Shown here: piece after piece, positions 15,911 through 22,673 of the stretch
Layout of the letters: every line of letters begins with the position of its first letter
Numbering within the stretch: the first letter of the stretch is position 1
DNA from: a virus
Length of the DNA stretch: 25,115 nucleotides
Reading direction: 5' to 3' (one strand)
IMG/VR virus record: IMGVR_UViG_3300025108_000355
Span: 1 to 25,115 of that record
Made by a program: the position numbers and the translations under genes
Notes under the pieces: model-generated
What the model saw: only the letters and a program-made list of their open reading frames with translations
What the model was told of the DNA's origin: nothing
The model's database searches: none

Positions 15911-18270
15911 TATTTAATCTCCTCAATCTTAAAACGATATTTTTTACCGTTCTTTCTATTCAATAAATATAAGTCACCATCACCTTCCTGTATTGTCCAT
16001 GAGCCAGTTGTTCCGTCTACCTCGTTTCCTTCAGCCCCTTCGTTTGATAATTGTAAGTCAGCAGAATATATGTTTGCCCAACGTTTTGATGCTGAACCTA
16101 AATCTTTTGAATTATCTACTAGTGGAAGTATATCACCGCCAGTTTCTAAATGACCAAACGAACCAGTTGAAGTTGATGAGCCACTTATGATTGTAGCAGT
16201 ACCGTCTGAAAAACTTTGAGTCGTAAATGCTTCTCTTGTTGTTATTCTACTGGCAAGACTTGATGAAGCATCCGTGAATGAACCACTTATTCCAGCAGCC
16301 GTGAATGATGAACCACCACCACCGCCTGAACCAAATCCAGCAGTTGCAGCCGAAGCACTTACGGCTGTATCCCAATTAACACCGCCTTTTATGATGTGCC
16401 CGAATGAACCAGTTGAAGTTATTGAACTGCTTATATTCCCAGTAGCAGTTAAAGTAGTCACATTAGTTATTGCATTAGAACTTAAATTTAAAGTTGTAGT
16501 AGCAGTATGATTTCCTAAATTATCACCACCTGCTACTGCTGCAGCTAATGAAGCTGATACATCATTAATATTTGGAATACTTAATACCCCACCTACAATT
16601 AAAGCACCACCAATATCAGAAGCACCAGCAGTTTCTATTCTTCCGAAAGAACCAGTTGAAACAACACTTCCACTTATCAAAGTTGCGGTTCCATCTGAAA
16701 AACTTTGAGTCGTAAATGCTTCTCGTGTTTCTATTCTACTGGCAAGACTGGAACTTACTGCTGTGAATGAACCACTTATTCTTGCATTTGTTAATCCTCG
16801 AATTAATGTGGCATTGGCACCAAGTGATCCACTAATATTAGAAGCAATTTGAGCTGAACTGCTTAAAGTATTTGCTGGAAGGTTTGGTGTTACTTGACTT
16901 GCTGATATAAAATTCTGACCTTGCCAGGAGCCACTTATAATTGGAGCAGTTAATCCTCGAATTAATGAAGCATTTGAACCAAGAGAACCACTAATTTGTG
17001 TAGCAATTTGAGCACTACTGCTTATTAATGTATTTCCTAATTCTAATTCAGCAGTTGTTATTCTTGATGAAAAACTACTACTATCAGCAGTTAAATTTAC
17101 AGCAGTTAAACTTCCACTAACATAAACTGATCCTGTAAATTGATGAGTATCCGTTATGTCATCACCAAATATTGTACTACCACTACTGAATGATGAAGTC
17201 ATATAGGTTACGGATGATGAAACAATATAATTTCGAGCAGTTATATCACCAGTTGTAGTTAATCCAGCAAATGTTGGACTATCAGAAGTATTTAATGACT
17301 GACCTACCTTTGATTCTAAAGTATCTATATTTGCTTCTTCGGTTGTTAATCTCGTTGAAAAACTTGAACTTGGTTGAGTAAACGAACCACTTATACTTAC
17401 ATTTGTTAATCCACGAATTACTGAAGCATTTGGACCTAATGAACCACTTATGTCTGAAGCAATTTGTGCCGAACTACTTAATATGCCACTATCTAAATTA
17501 AGAGTTACACTATTACCACTAGCAACACTTGACATTCCACCACCACCAGCAATAGTAAGAGTTTCAGAATCTAAATCTATTGTTCCTGTTCCACTATCTC
17601 CAGCAAAGTTTAAATCATCATCGGTATCTAATGCTTCTAATGTTGTAACACGAGTAGAAAAACTACCACTATCTGTTTGTAAATTATCAATATTAGTCTG
17701 TTCACTTGTCATCGTGGATTGTAAAGTATCAATATATCCCTGTTCGGTAGCAAGTGTTGATTGTAAAGTATCTACATTTGATTCTTCGGTTGATAATCTC
17801 GAAGCAAGACTGGAACTCGTTGAAGTAAATGAACCACTTATTCCAGTAGACGTAAATGAAGCTGGTAAATTTGTTAATAAACTACCATCCCCATAAATAA
17901 ACCCACTTGAACTTATATTACCACTTGCGGTTATATTGGTAATGGATGTTATAGAATTTGTAGTTTTATCGTAAGTAAAACCAGCATCACCCCCAGTTAA
18001 ACCACCATCATTAAACTGAACATATGTATCATTTCCTGCAGGAGTAGTAGTGGCGGTTAAATTAGTTAATCCTCGACCATCTCCCAATAGATAACCAAAT
18101 GAAGCAGTTGATTGAGCAGAACCACTAAAAAGTGTAAACTCATTACCAGTTATACTTCCACTAAAAGTAGTAAAGGAAGCAGTTTCGGCTATTACCGAAT
18201 TCCATCTTTTCTCATCAGTTCCTAATTTACCCTCATTATTACCTCTTGGGACTATATTTTTTGTTGCCAT
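15910..18270 (-). CDS. Fibre protein with coiled-coil and repeat segments
   Basis: A 786-residue, serine/threonine/alanine-rich structural protein, probably a tail or neck fibre. It begins MATKNIVPRGNNEGKLGTDE with KRWNS following, a start typical for a fibre attachment domain. Residues about 150-212 contain repeated heptad-like segments (NVDTLQSTLATEQGYIDTLQ) suited to a trimeric coiled coil. The middle carries many copies of SSAQIAxxISGSLGxNAxxI and RGLTNxxISGSF-type repeats, then the glycine-rich cassette shared with the giant fibre. The C-terminal part (about 700-786) contains DNSKDLGSASKRWANIYSAD and NEVDGTTGSWTIQEGDGDLY, closing with a basic segment; I associate this ending with marine phage fibres. 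The gene ends one base into the start of the giant fibre gene (TAATG), so the two fibres are probably made as a pair. Confidence 0.85.
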   Translation of the reverse strand: MATKNIVPRGNNEGKLGTDEKRWNSVIAETASFTTFSGSITGNEFTLFSGSAQSTASFGYLLGDGRGLTNLTATTTPAGNDTYVQFNDGGLTGGDAGFTYDKTTNSITSITNITASGNISSSGFIYGDGSLLTNLPASFTSTGISGSFTSTSSSLASRLSTEESNVDTLQSTLATEQGYIDTLQSTMTSEQTNIDNLQTDSGSFSTRVTTLEALDTDDDLNFAGDSGTGTIDLDSETLTIAGGGGMSSVASGNSVTLNLDSGILSSSAQIASDISGSLGPNASVIRGLTNVSISGSFTQPSSSFSTRLTTEEANIDTLESKVGQSLNTSDSPTFAGLTTTGDITARNYIVSSSVTYMTSSFSSGSTIFGDDITDTHQFTGSVYVSGSLTAVNLTADSSSFSSRITTAELELGNTLISSSAQIATQISGSLGSNASLIRGLTAPIISGSWQGQNFISASQVTPNLPANTLSSSAQIASNISGSLGANATLIRGLTNARISGSFTAVSSSLASRIETREAFTTQSFSDGTATLISGSVVSTGSFGRIETAGASDIGGALIVGGVLSIPNINDVSASLAAAVAGGDNLGNHTATTTLNLSSNAITNVTTLTATGNISSSITSTGSFGHIIKGGVNWDTAVSASAATAGFGSGGGGGSSFTAAGISGSFTDASSSLASRITTREAFTTQSFSDGTATIISGSSTSTGSFGHLETGGDILPLVDNSKDLGSASKRWANIYSADLQLSNEGAEGNEVDGTTGSWTIQEGDGDLYLLNRKNGKKYRFKIEEIK
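16316..16418. repeat. 103-bp exact repeat shared by two fibre genes, copy in 786-residue fibre
   Basis: Second copy of the repeat at 14310-14412, same orientation and frame, about 2.0 kb away in a different gene. Recombination between the copies would delete the 5' part of the giant fibre gene and join the two fibres in frame. Confidence 0.93.
17384..17466. repeat. 83-bp exact repeat shared by fibre genes, copy 1
   Basis: Identical to 20054-20136 in the 488-residue fibre gene. It encodes QIASDISGSLGPNASVIRGL followed by TNVSISGSF in both. The flanks differ, so this is a discrete exchanged or converted block. Confidence 0.93.
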
Positions 18271-18271
18271 A

Positions 18272-18586
18272 CTAATCCTCTAAATAACTTACAGTTGAAC
18301 CAGAAGTAAACATCATTACATTTCTTGGCATTATATCGCCATTGGAATCAACTTGCCATCTCCTATCTATTACATATTTTGTTGATGTATCAACTGGCAT
18401 ATAATCATCACCGTCAATTTCAAATGCCTCCGATACATTAATATTAAAAGTTAAGGCATCTGATCCAACACCAGTTAAACCACTACCATCACCACTATAA
18501 GAATTTGCCGTAATTGTATCGTCTACGGTTAACGAAGATAAACTGGCATTACTACCAGATGTTATGATTTTTTTCCAGCTTGGCAT
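18272..18586 (-). CDS. Short fibre-like protein with MPSWKKI start
   Basis: A 104-residue protein whose first part, MPSWKKIITSGSNASLSSLT then VDDTITANSYSGDGSGLTGV, is nearly the same as the start of the 488-residue fibre upstream (MPSWKKIITSGSSPNFSQVT). The shared start is probably an attachment or oligomerisation domain. The remainder (residues about 45-104) is different and has no fibre repeats; it includes a DRRWQVDSNGDIMPRNV segment. It may be a natural mini-fibre or what remains of a longer fibre after loss of its repeat region. The start has an AGGA ribosome-binding sequence within the possible 22-codon gene before it, and the stop lies next to the start of the 786-residue fibre. Confidence 0.78.
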   Translation of the reverse strand: MPSWKKIITSGSNASLSSLTVDDTITANSYSGDGSGLTGVGSDALTFNINVSEAFEIDGDDYMPVDTSTKYVIDRRWQVDSNGDIMPRNVMMFTSGSTVSYLED

Positions 18587-18594
18587 TTGTATTC

Positions 18595-18663
18595 CTATCG
18601 CGGTTGGTTACTCATCGTTGAGCCCACTTCTTCCATTTCGGAAGCCAACAATATAAAAGACAT
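18595..18663 (-). CDS. Possible 22-residue peptide gene
   Basis: A 23-codon frame begins with an ATG that shares one base with the stop of the 73-residue gene (TAATG), the same coupling seen at real gene junctions in this window, and it fills the otherwise empty 76-bp gap. It encodes MSFILLASEMEEVGSTMSNQ plus two residues: a short hydrophobic start, an acidic middle and a polar end. No family is recognised. It could be a chance frame; the coupling and filling of the gap are the only support. Confidence 0.35.
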   Translation of the reverse strand: MSFILLASEMEEVGSTMSNQPR

Positions 18664-18884
18664 TAATCTTTCTTAGATAAGTATCTAAAATGTTCCTGTA
18701 ACTTAACAATTAAATTATATGTAAACTCAATTTCCACGCCTTTAAATTCAATTTGTGCCAATTTAGCTAAAATAAATTTAATTTCATCAACATTTAGATC
18801 AAAGTTAATATCATTTTCTAAAATTTTTTGTTCTTGCTTTACTACTTCTTTTTTATCACCTACCGCTTTACTTAATGATCCCAT
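18663..18884 (-). CDS. Small helical protein between fibre genes, unknown
   Basis: A 73-residue, charged protein of unknown function. It looks alpha-helical throughout, with a lysine/glutamate-rich first part (KKEVVKQEQKILENDINFDL) and a second half ending VKLQEHFRYLSKKD. The start has an AGAGG ribosome-binding sequence about six bases upstream. Its place between two fibre genes that share the MPSWKKI start suggests a fibre-assembly helper, as small helical chaperones often sit beside fibre genes, but the sequence gives no family match. Confidence 0.7.
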   Translation of the reverse strand: MGSLSKAVGDKKEVVKQEQKILENDINFDLNVDEIKFILAKLAQIEFKGVEIEFTYNLIVKLQEHFRYLSKKD

Positions 18885-18906
18885 TTAAAACCTCTTATTT
18901 TAATTT

Positions 18907-20373
18907 TTAACTTCCTGTATAAATCCAAATTTCACCATCTGAATTAACATACATTTCTCCTACACCATAATGTACATCAGTACTGTCTGGATCATTTCCA
19001 TCAGTAGCCGTTACTACTGTTGTCACAAATGCCTTTGGTGCAGCTGACGCATCATCTGCTTTTACATCTTTAGCAACTGCCCACCTACCACCATTTATAT
19101 TAGTTGTAGAATGAGAAGTTACTTCATGATACAGAGCACTTCCTGTCATAGCAGAACTTCCGCTTTGTATTAAAAGACCAGCATCTACAGGATTATTTTC
19201 TGAACCAGAAGCAAAGAAACCAAATTGGTCTGCAATAACTAATGTTTCAGCAGCACTTTGTGATCCTTGTAGAGTTAAATTACCAGCAATAGTAACATTT
19301 CCACCAAATACATCAGGACCTGTTGTGGTTATTTTATTAAATACTACATCATCAGTCGCTCCAACTCTTTGATTTCCAAAAGCACCACTAATTTGTGTAG
19401 CTATTTGACCACTACCACTTATTAATGTATTGCCAAGTTCGGATTCAGCAGTCGTGATTCTACTGGCGAGACTACTGCTTGTTGATGTAAAGGCACCACT
19501 AATAGCAGTTGCAATTTGAGCAGACTGACTTAATATTGTCTTTCCTTTTACAATGGATTCATTAGTTTCTACTCTACTGGCAAGACTTGAACTTACTGTT
19601 GTGAATGAACCACTTATTCCAGTTGATGTAAACGATGAGCCACCACCAACACCAAATCCAGCGGCCGCGGCTGATGAACTAACTGCCGTATCCCAATTAA
19701 CTCCGCCTTTTAATATATGACCAAACGAACCAGTTGATGTTGATGATCCACTTATATTTCCATGCTTTACATTTAATCCAGTTGAACCACTTAAAATTAC
19801 TTCACCAGTAAATGTATGTGTATCATCGGAAGTATCACCAAATAAAGTTGAACCACTTGAAAAATTTATAGTTTGATTAGTTACAGAAGAACTTACAATA
19901 TAAGTTTCGGCAGTTAAAGTTCCTTCAACAGTTACGTCACCCGTAGTGGTTAGTCCAACAAAAGTAGGACTCGCATCTGTTTTTACGCTTTGATTTAAAT
20001 ATCCTTCATTAGTTGTTATTCTTGAAGCAAGACTTGATGATGCATCTGTGAATGAACCACTTATACTTACATTTGTTAATCCACGAATTACTGAAGCATT
20101 TGGACCTAATGAACCACTTATGTCTGAAGCAATTTGAGCACTACCACTCAGTAATGTATTTCCGAGTTCTGATTCGGCTGTCGTTATTCTACTGGCTAAA
20201 CTCGATGACGCTTCCGTAAAAGCACCACTAATTTGAGTTGCAATTTGAGCACTACTACTTAAAGCTCCTTGAAAAATACCAGAAAAAGCATTTGCCGTTA
20301 CGGTGTTATCTACTGTTACTTGTGAAAAATTCGGGGAACTTCCACTTGTTATAATCTTCTTCCAACTTGGCAT
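18907..20373 (-). CDS. Fibre protein with MPSWKKI start and repeats
   Basis: A 488-residue fibre-like protein. It begins MPSWKKIITSGSSPNFSQVT, a start it shares with the 104-residue protein downstream. The middle holds repeats of the form SSAQIATQISGAFTEASSSL followed by ASRITTAESELGNTL, which look like alternating beta-turns and short coiled coils, and one diverged copy of the STGSFGHILKGGVNWDTAVS cassette. The C-terminal portion (about 375-488) lacks the repeats and ends GEMYVNSDGEIWIYTGS, a closing motif related to those of the 289- and 67-residue proteins. The function is probably a trimeric fibre or whisker. The next upstream gene stops five bases before its start. Confidence 0.85.
   Translation of the reverse strand: MPSWKKIITSGSSPNFSQVTVDNTVTANAFSGIFQGALSSSAQIATQISGAFTEASSSLASRITTAESELGNTLLSGSAQIASDISGSLGPNASVIRGLTNVSISGSFTDASSSLASRITTNEGYLNQSVKTDASPTFVGLTTTGDVTVEGTLTAETYIVSSSVTNQTINFSSGSTLFGDTSDDTHTFTGEVILSGSTGLNVKHGNISGSSTSTGSFGHILKGGVNWDTAVSSSAAAAGFGVGGGSSFTSTGISGSFTTVSSSLASRVETNESIVKGKTILSQSAQIATAISGAFTSTSSSLASRITTAESELGNTLISGSGQIATQISGAFGNQRVGATDDVVFNKITTTGPDVFGGNVTIAGNLTLQGSQSAAETLVIADQFGFFASGSENNPVDAGLLIQSGSSAMTGSALYHEVTSHSTTNINGGRWAVAKDVKADDASAAPKAFVTTVVTATDGNDPDSTDVHYGVGEMYVNSDGEIWIYTGS
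20054..20136. repeat. 83-bp exact repeat shared by fibre genes, copy 2
   Basis: Second copy of the 17384-17466 block, in the same orientation and reading frame, about 2.7 kb away in a separate gene. Confidence 0.93.
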
Positions 20374-20377
20374 AATA

Positions 20378-21247
20378 TTATCCTGTTCCTAAATAAAATT
20401 CATTATTGTCTGTATTATAGTAAAACCCACCTTCAACCACGGTTGGTTCTACAGTAAAACCACCTAAATTAACTACTCCTTTATTATTAACATTTAAAGC
20501 CGTATGACTACCACTTTTAATTAACATAAAATCTACATCTTGCCGTGGTACATTTACGGATAACCAAGCATCATCGACGGATAAATCACCAACACTTAGT
20601 ATAGCAAACGAACCAGTTGCTGCATCACCTATATTCTTTCCTTTGAATTTACCTCGTCGAGCATTTGCTCTGATTTGATCTGGTGTGAAATGTAATTTTT
20701 GTGTAGTATTAAGATTCTTTGTATTAAAAAACTCAAATTCATCATCGTCACTTATCATTATACGACCAATTTCTTCAGTACCGGCATACATTTTAATAGA
20801 ACCCGATGAAATGTGTAAATCTCTAAATGGTTTGGTAGTTGAACCTAAATCATAAGAGTTTCCTGCATTTGGTACAATATGCCCAGCCACTTCAATTCTA
20901 CCAAGAGAAGCCGTTGAAGTTAATCCAGTAATACTAAAACTATTTAAATCTAAATTAGCACCAAGTTGTGGTGATGCATCTTCGTGAATATTACTTAAAC
21001 CACTTCCACCAGTTTCTAAATTCGTGCCACCCCAATATAAAGTTCCACCACGACTATGTAGTTTATTACCAGTTACGGAATCACCATCTTCTATTTCAAA
21101 AAATTCACTCGTGGTAAAGGATCCAGATAATCTAAATTCATCTAATGTATTACCAAGAGCATCATAAACGGTTTTATCGTCTGCGCGAACTTGTAATAAA
21201 TGCTGAAATGTATCCGATATATTAAGATTGGTTAAATCAAAAGCCAT
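20378..21247 (-). CDS. Fibre or collar structural protein
   Basis: A 289-residue structural protein without long repeats. It starts MAFDLTNLNISDTFQHLLQV. Residues about 70-100 contain LYWGGTNLETGGSGLSNIHE and DASPQLGANLDLN, a segment frequent in marine phage tail fibres. SYDLGSTTKPFRDLHISSGS at about 136-155 is related to the DLGSASKRWANIY segment of the 786-residue fibre, and the C-terminus GGFYYNTDNNEFYLGTG resembles the end of the 488-residue protein. These shared parts place it in the same fibre family. It may be the adaptor or tip of a fibre complex; that is inference from size and position. Confidence 0.8.
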   Translation of the reverse strand: MAFDLTNLNISDTFQHLLQVRADDKTVYDALGNTLDEFRLSGSFTTSEFFEIEDGDSVTGNKLHSRGGTLYWGGTNLETGGSGLSNIHEDASPQLGANLDLNSFSITGLTSTASLGRIEVAGHIVPNAGNSYDLGSTTKPFRDLHISSGSIKMYAGTEEIGRIMISDDDEFEFFNTKNLNTTQKLHFTPDQIRANARRGKFKGKNIGDAATGSFAILSVGDLSVDDAWLSVNVPRQDVDFMLIKSGSHTALNVNNKGVVNLGGFTVEPTVVEGGFYYNTDNNEFYLGTG

Positions 21248-21248
21248 T

Positions 21249-21767
21249 TTAATTCAACTGTTTTAAAACTGTTTGTAAAAATTTATCAAAACCTTCTTGT
21301 ATGTTTGCCTCTATATAATAATTATGTAATACTTTAGAGAAACGAGACTTATTTTTTACTAATATCTTTTTAGTAATGTTATTTTCCTTTAACATATTCA
21401 TTAATTCGTTTTCAGGAGTTACTTTTTCAATTACAATTTTTGGTTTTGATGATTTATGTGAAATAACTTCAACGGTTGCCTTTTTACTCGTTATGACTTG
21501 AAAGGTTTCTTCATAAGGTTGGAAATAAGCATCTTCAGCAATCACTTCTAATTCCATTTTACCAACTTGCCCATCTTCTGATATATTTTTTAATTTGGGG
21601 AAAATAATCTCTCCCTTTCCATTCGATTTAATCTTACCCTCGACCATCAAGTTCTTATCATCAAATTTTAATATTGCTCTTAATTTAGACTCTTTGATTG
21701 ATGCCCCTTCAAGAGAAACATTACATTCAAATATCTCTGATTTATCTGTATATAGTTTAAGCGACAT
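21249..21767 (-). CDS. Two-part protein upstream of fibre genes, unknown
   Basis: A 172-residue protein with two distinct parts. Residues about 1-100 look like a beta-sandwich of alternating hydrophobic residues (MSLKLYTDKSEIFECNVSLE, LRAILKFDDKNLMVEG), which could be an Ig-like decoration or adaptor domain. Residues about 115-172 appear helical and basic (NELMNMLKENNITKKILVKN). I recognise no named family. It overlaps the 104-residue gene upstream by 11 bases and ends just before the 289-residue structural gene, so it is part of the same unit and is probably a virion component or assembly factor. Confidence 0.72.
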   Translation of the reverse strand: MSLKLYTDKSEIFECNVSLEGASIKESKLRAILKFDDKNLMVEGKIKSNGKGEIIFPKLKNISEDGQVGKMELEVIAEDAYFQPYEETFQVITSKKATVEVISHKSSKPKIVIEKVTPENELMNMLKENNITKKILVKNKSRFSKVLHNYYIEANIQEGFDKFLQTVLKQLN

Positions 21768-22071
21768 TTATATTCACCATAGGTTTATTCAATACTTCTT
21801 GAATTACCATATCTATATCCGATAAGGCAATTTGTGTATTAAGTGGTATTTCAACTTTTTGTTTTATTTGATTGGATTTGACTTTCATTATCAATTCAAT
21901 TACTTTTTTCTTCTTGGTTCTATCTTTAAATAAATCAGCATAAATATCTTGTCGTTTATATCGTCCACCAACTTCACCAATTAAAGACAATTCATAAGCA
22001 ATACTAAAATCTGACCACGTATATGTGGCTAAACTCCAAGATGTTGTTGCTGATGTCCATGTGGTCGGCAT
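21757..22071 (-). CDS. Small structural-type protein, unknown
   Basis: A 104-residue protein of unknown function. The first 30 residues are rich in tryptophan, serine and threonine (MPTTWTSATTSWSLATYTWS), a style seen in small phage virion proteins, while the rest is lysine-rich and mixed alpha/beta (VIELIMKVKSNQIKQKVEIP). An AGGAT ribosome-binding site lies about eight bases before the start, directly behind the AT-rich element at 22084-22104. The first gene after the largest gap, it may open a transcription unit that runs into the fibre block. Confidence 0.72.
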   Translation of the reverse strand: MPTTWTSATTSWSLATYTWSDFSIAYELSLIGEVGGRYKRQDIYADLFKDRTKKKKVIELIMKVKSNQIKQKVEIPLNTQIALSDIDMVIQEVLNKPMVNINVA

Positions 22072-22080
22072 ATAATTATC

Positions 22081-22173
22081 CTAATTATTCATATATAAAT
22101 ATAAAGTTAAATAACTATACACGATAATAAGTACAGGCAAGCATTTCTTTTTTCTTAATGTATGGTCTTTCAT
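22081..22173 (-). CDS. Possible 30-residue hydrophobic peptide gene
   Basis: A 31-codon frame starts with an excellent ribosome-binding site (AAAGGAG, seven bases before the ATG), as good as any in the window. The peptide has a basic start (MKDHTLRKKK) followed by a hydrophobic, tyrosine-rich stretch (CLPVLIIVYSYLTLYLYMNN) that could span a membrane. Its stop lies nine bases before the next gene. Such a peptide could be a small membrane protein, even a holin-like one given the endolysin in the window, but it is short for that and far from the endolysin. Against it, its 3' end coincides with the AT-rich element repeated elsewhere, so part of the frame may be regulatory DNA. Confidence 0.38.
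   Translation of the reverse strand: MKDHTLRKKKCLPVLIIVYSYLTLYLYMNN
22084..22104. promoter_or_regulatory. AT-rich intergenic element, copy 3 (possible promoter)
   Basis: A 21-bp match, base for base, to 1983-2003, 20 kb away, with TATAAATA on the plus strand at 22094-22101. It lies 13 bases before the start of the 104-residue gene. The same element before three separate units makes a shared promoter, terminator-free processing site or other control signal likely. Confidence 0.45.
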
Positions 22174-22175
22174 AA

Positions 22176-22364
22176 CTATACTCCTTTTCTTGATTGTTGA
22201 AATTCATCATCATCTGTCCCACTTATCTTTTTATCGTAGGTTAATGAATATTTAGAAAGATTCCATGATTGTCCATAAACCTCCGATAATGGATACTCCC
22301 AGTCTATTTTTGGAATTTTAAGCCTGTCACGAAAAATTAAAGCGAACTGAATTACATTTGTTAA
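22176..22364 (-). pseudogene. Headless 3' remnant of a gene
   Basis: An open frame of 62 codons ends in TAG but has no usable start; an in-frame TAA lies directly upstream at 22365-22367. The peptide looks like real protein: LKIPKIDWEYPLSEVYGQSW followed by NLSKYSLTYDKKISGTDDDE. Its first residues, TNVIQFA, are encoded by 22 bases (22341-22362) identical to 23925-23946 within the VGIGT-repeat fibre gene and in the same frame, after which the two diverge. The simplest reading is that recombination in the fibre region left the end of a lost gene joined to a scrap of fibre sequence. The remnant's stop lies just before the strong ribosome-binding site and start of the 30-residue frame. The remaining gap from 22365 to 22383 shows nothing. 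Confidence 0.55.
22341..22362. repeat. 22-bp exact match to the VGIGT fibre gene
   Basis: Twenty-two bases identical to 23925-23946, encoding TNVIQFA in both places. In the fibre gene the sequence continues to PADN; here it continues to LIFRDRL. The match marks the edge of the gene remnant and is probably a recombination junction. Confidence 0.85.
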
Positions 22365-22383
22365 TTATCGTAAAATCTGCTGT

Positions 22384-22659
22384 TTATGGATTAATAGAGC
22401 CTGATAAAAATGTATTATACGCACGCTTTACATCATCTGTCCACACGGCATTTGCTACCGATTGAACTTCAGTAGTTTCTGTAGCAAGACTAGCTGAAAT
22501 TACTGCATCACTTCCATTTGGAGATATTATTCTCCTATGAAAACTTTTAGCTAACTCTACACCATCTTCAGATACTACTATAGCCTCACGTATCTGTATT
22601 TTTTTATAATCTCCAACTATTTCTAGTTTATCTATTTTTATTTCTTTTGTTAAAGCCAT
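22384..22659 (-). CDS. Small fibre-companion protein, unknown
   Basis: A 91-residue protein starting MALTKEIKIDKLEIVGDYKK. It contains IVVSEDGVELAKSFHRRIIS and an ending with VANAVWTDDVKRAYNTFLSG. I know the same general layout (MALTKEIKIDKIEVVGDYK, SFHR, VWTDEVK) from short proteins next to tail fibre genes in cyanophages and other marine myoviruses, where no function is assigned. The start has an AAGGAG ribosome-binding site and follows the large fibre stop by 14 bases. A role in fibre assembly or as a small virion protein is likely but unproven. Confidence 0.8.
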   Translation of the reverse strand: MALTKEIKIDKLEIVGDYKKIQIREAIVVSEDGVELAKSFHRRIISPNGSDAVISASLATETTEVQSVANAVWTDDVKRAYNTFLSGSINP

Positions 22660-22673
22660 TTTTTAGCTCCTTA

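Noticed and set aside
18587-18662. Possible hairpin (CTTCCATTTCGGAAG) near 18629-18643 as a terminator
   Set aside because: The stem is only about five base pairs, has no T-run in gene direction, and a coupled small frame runs through it.
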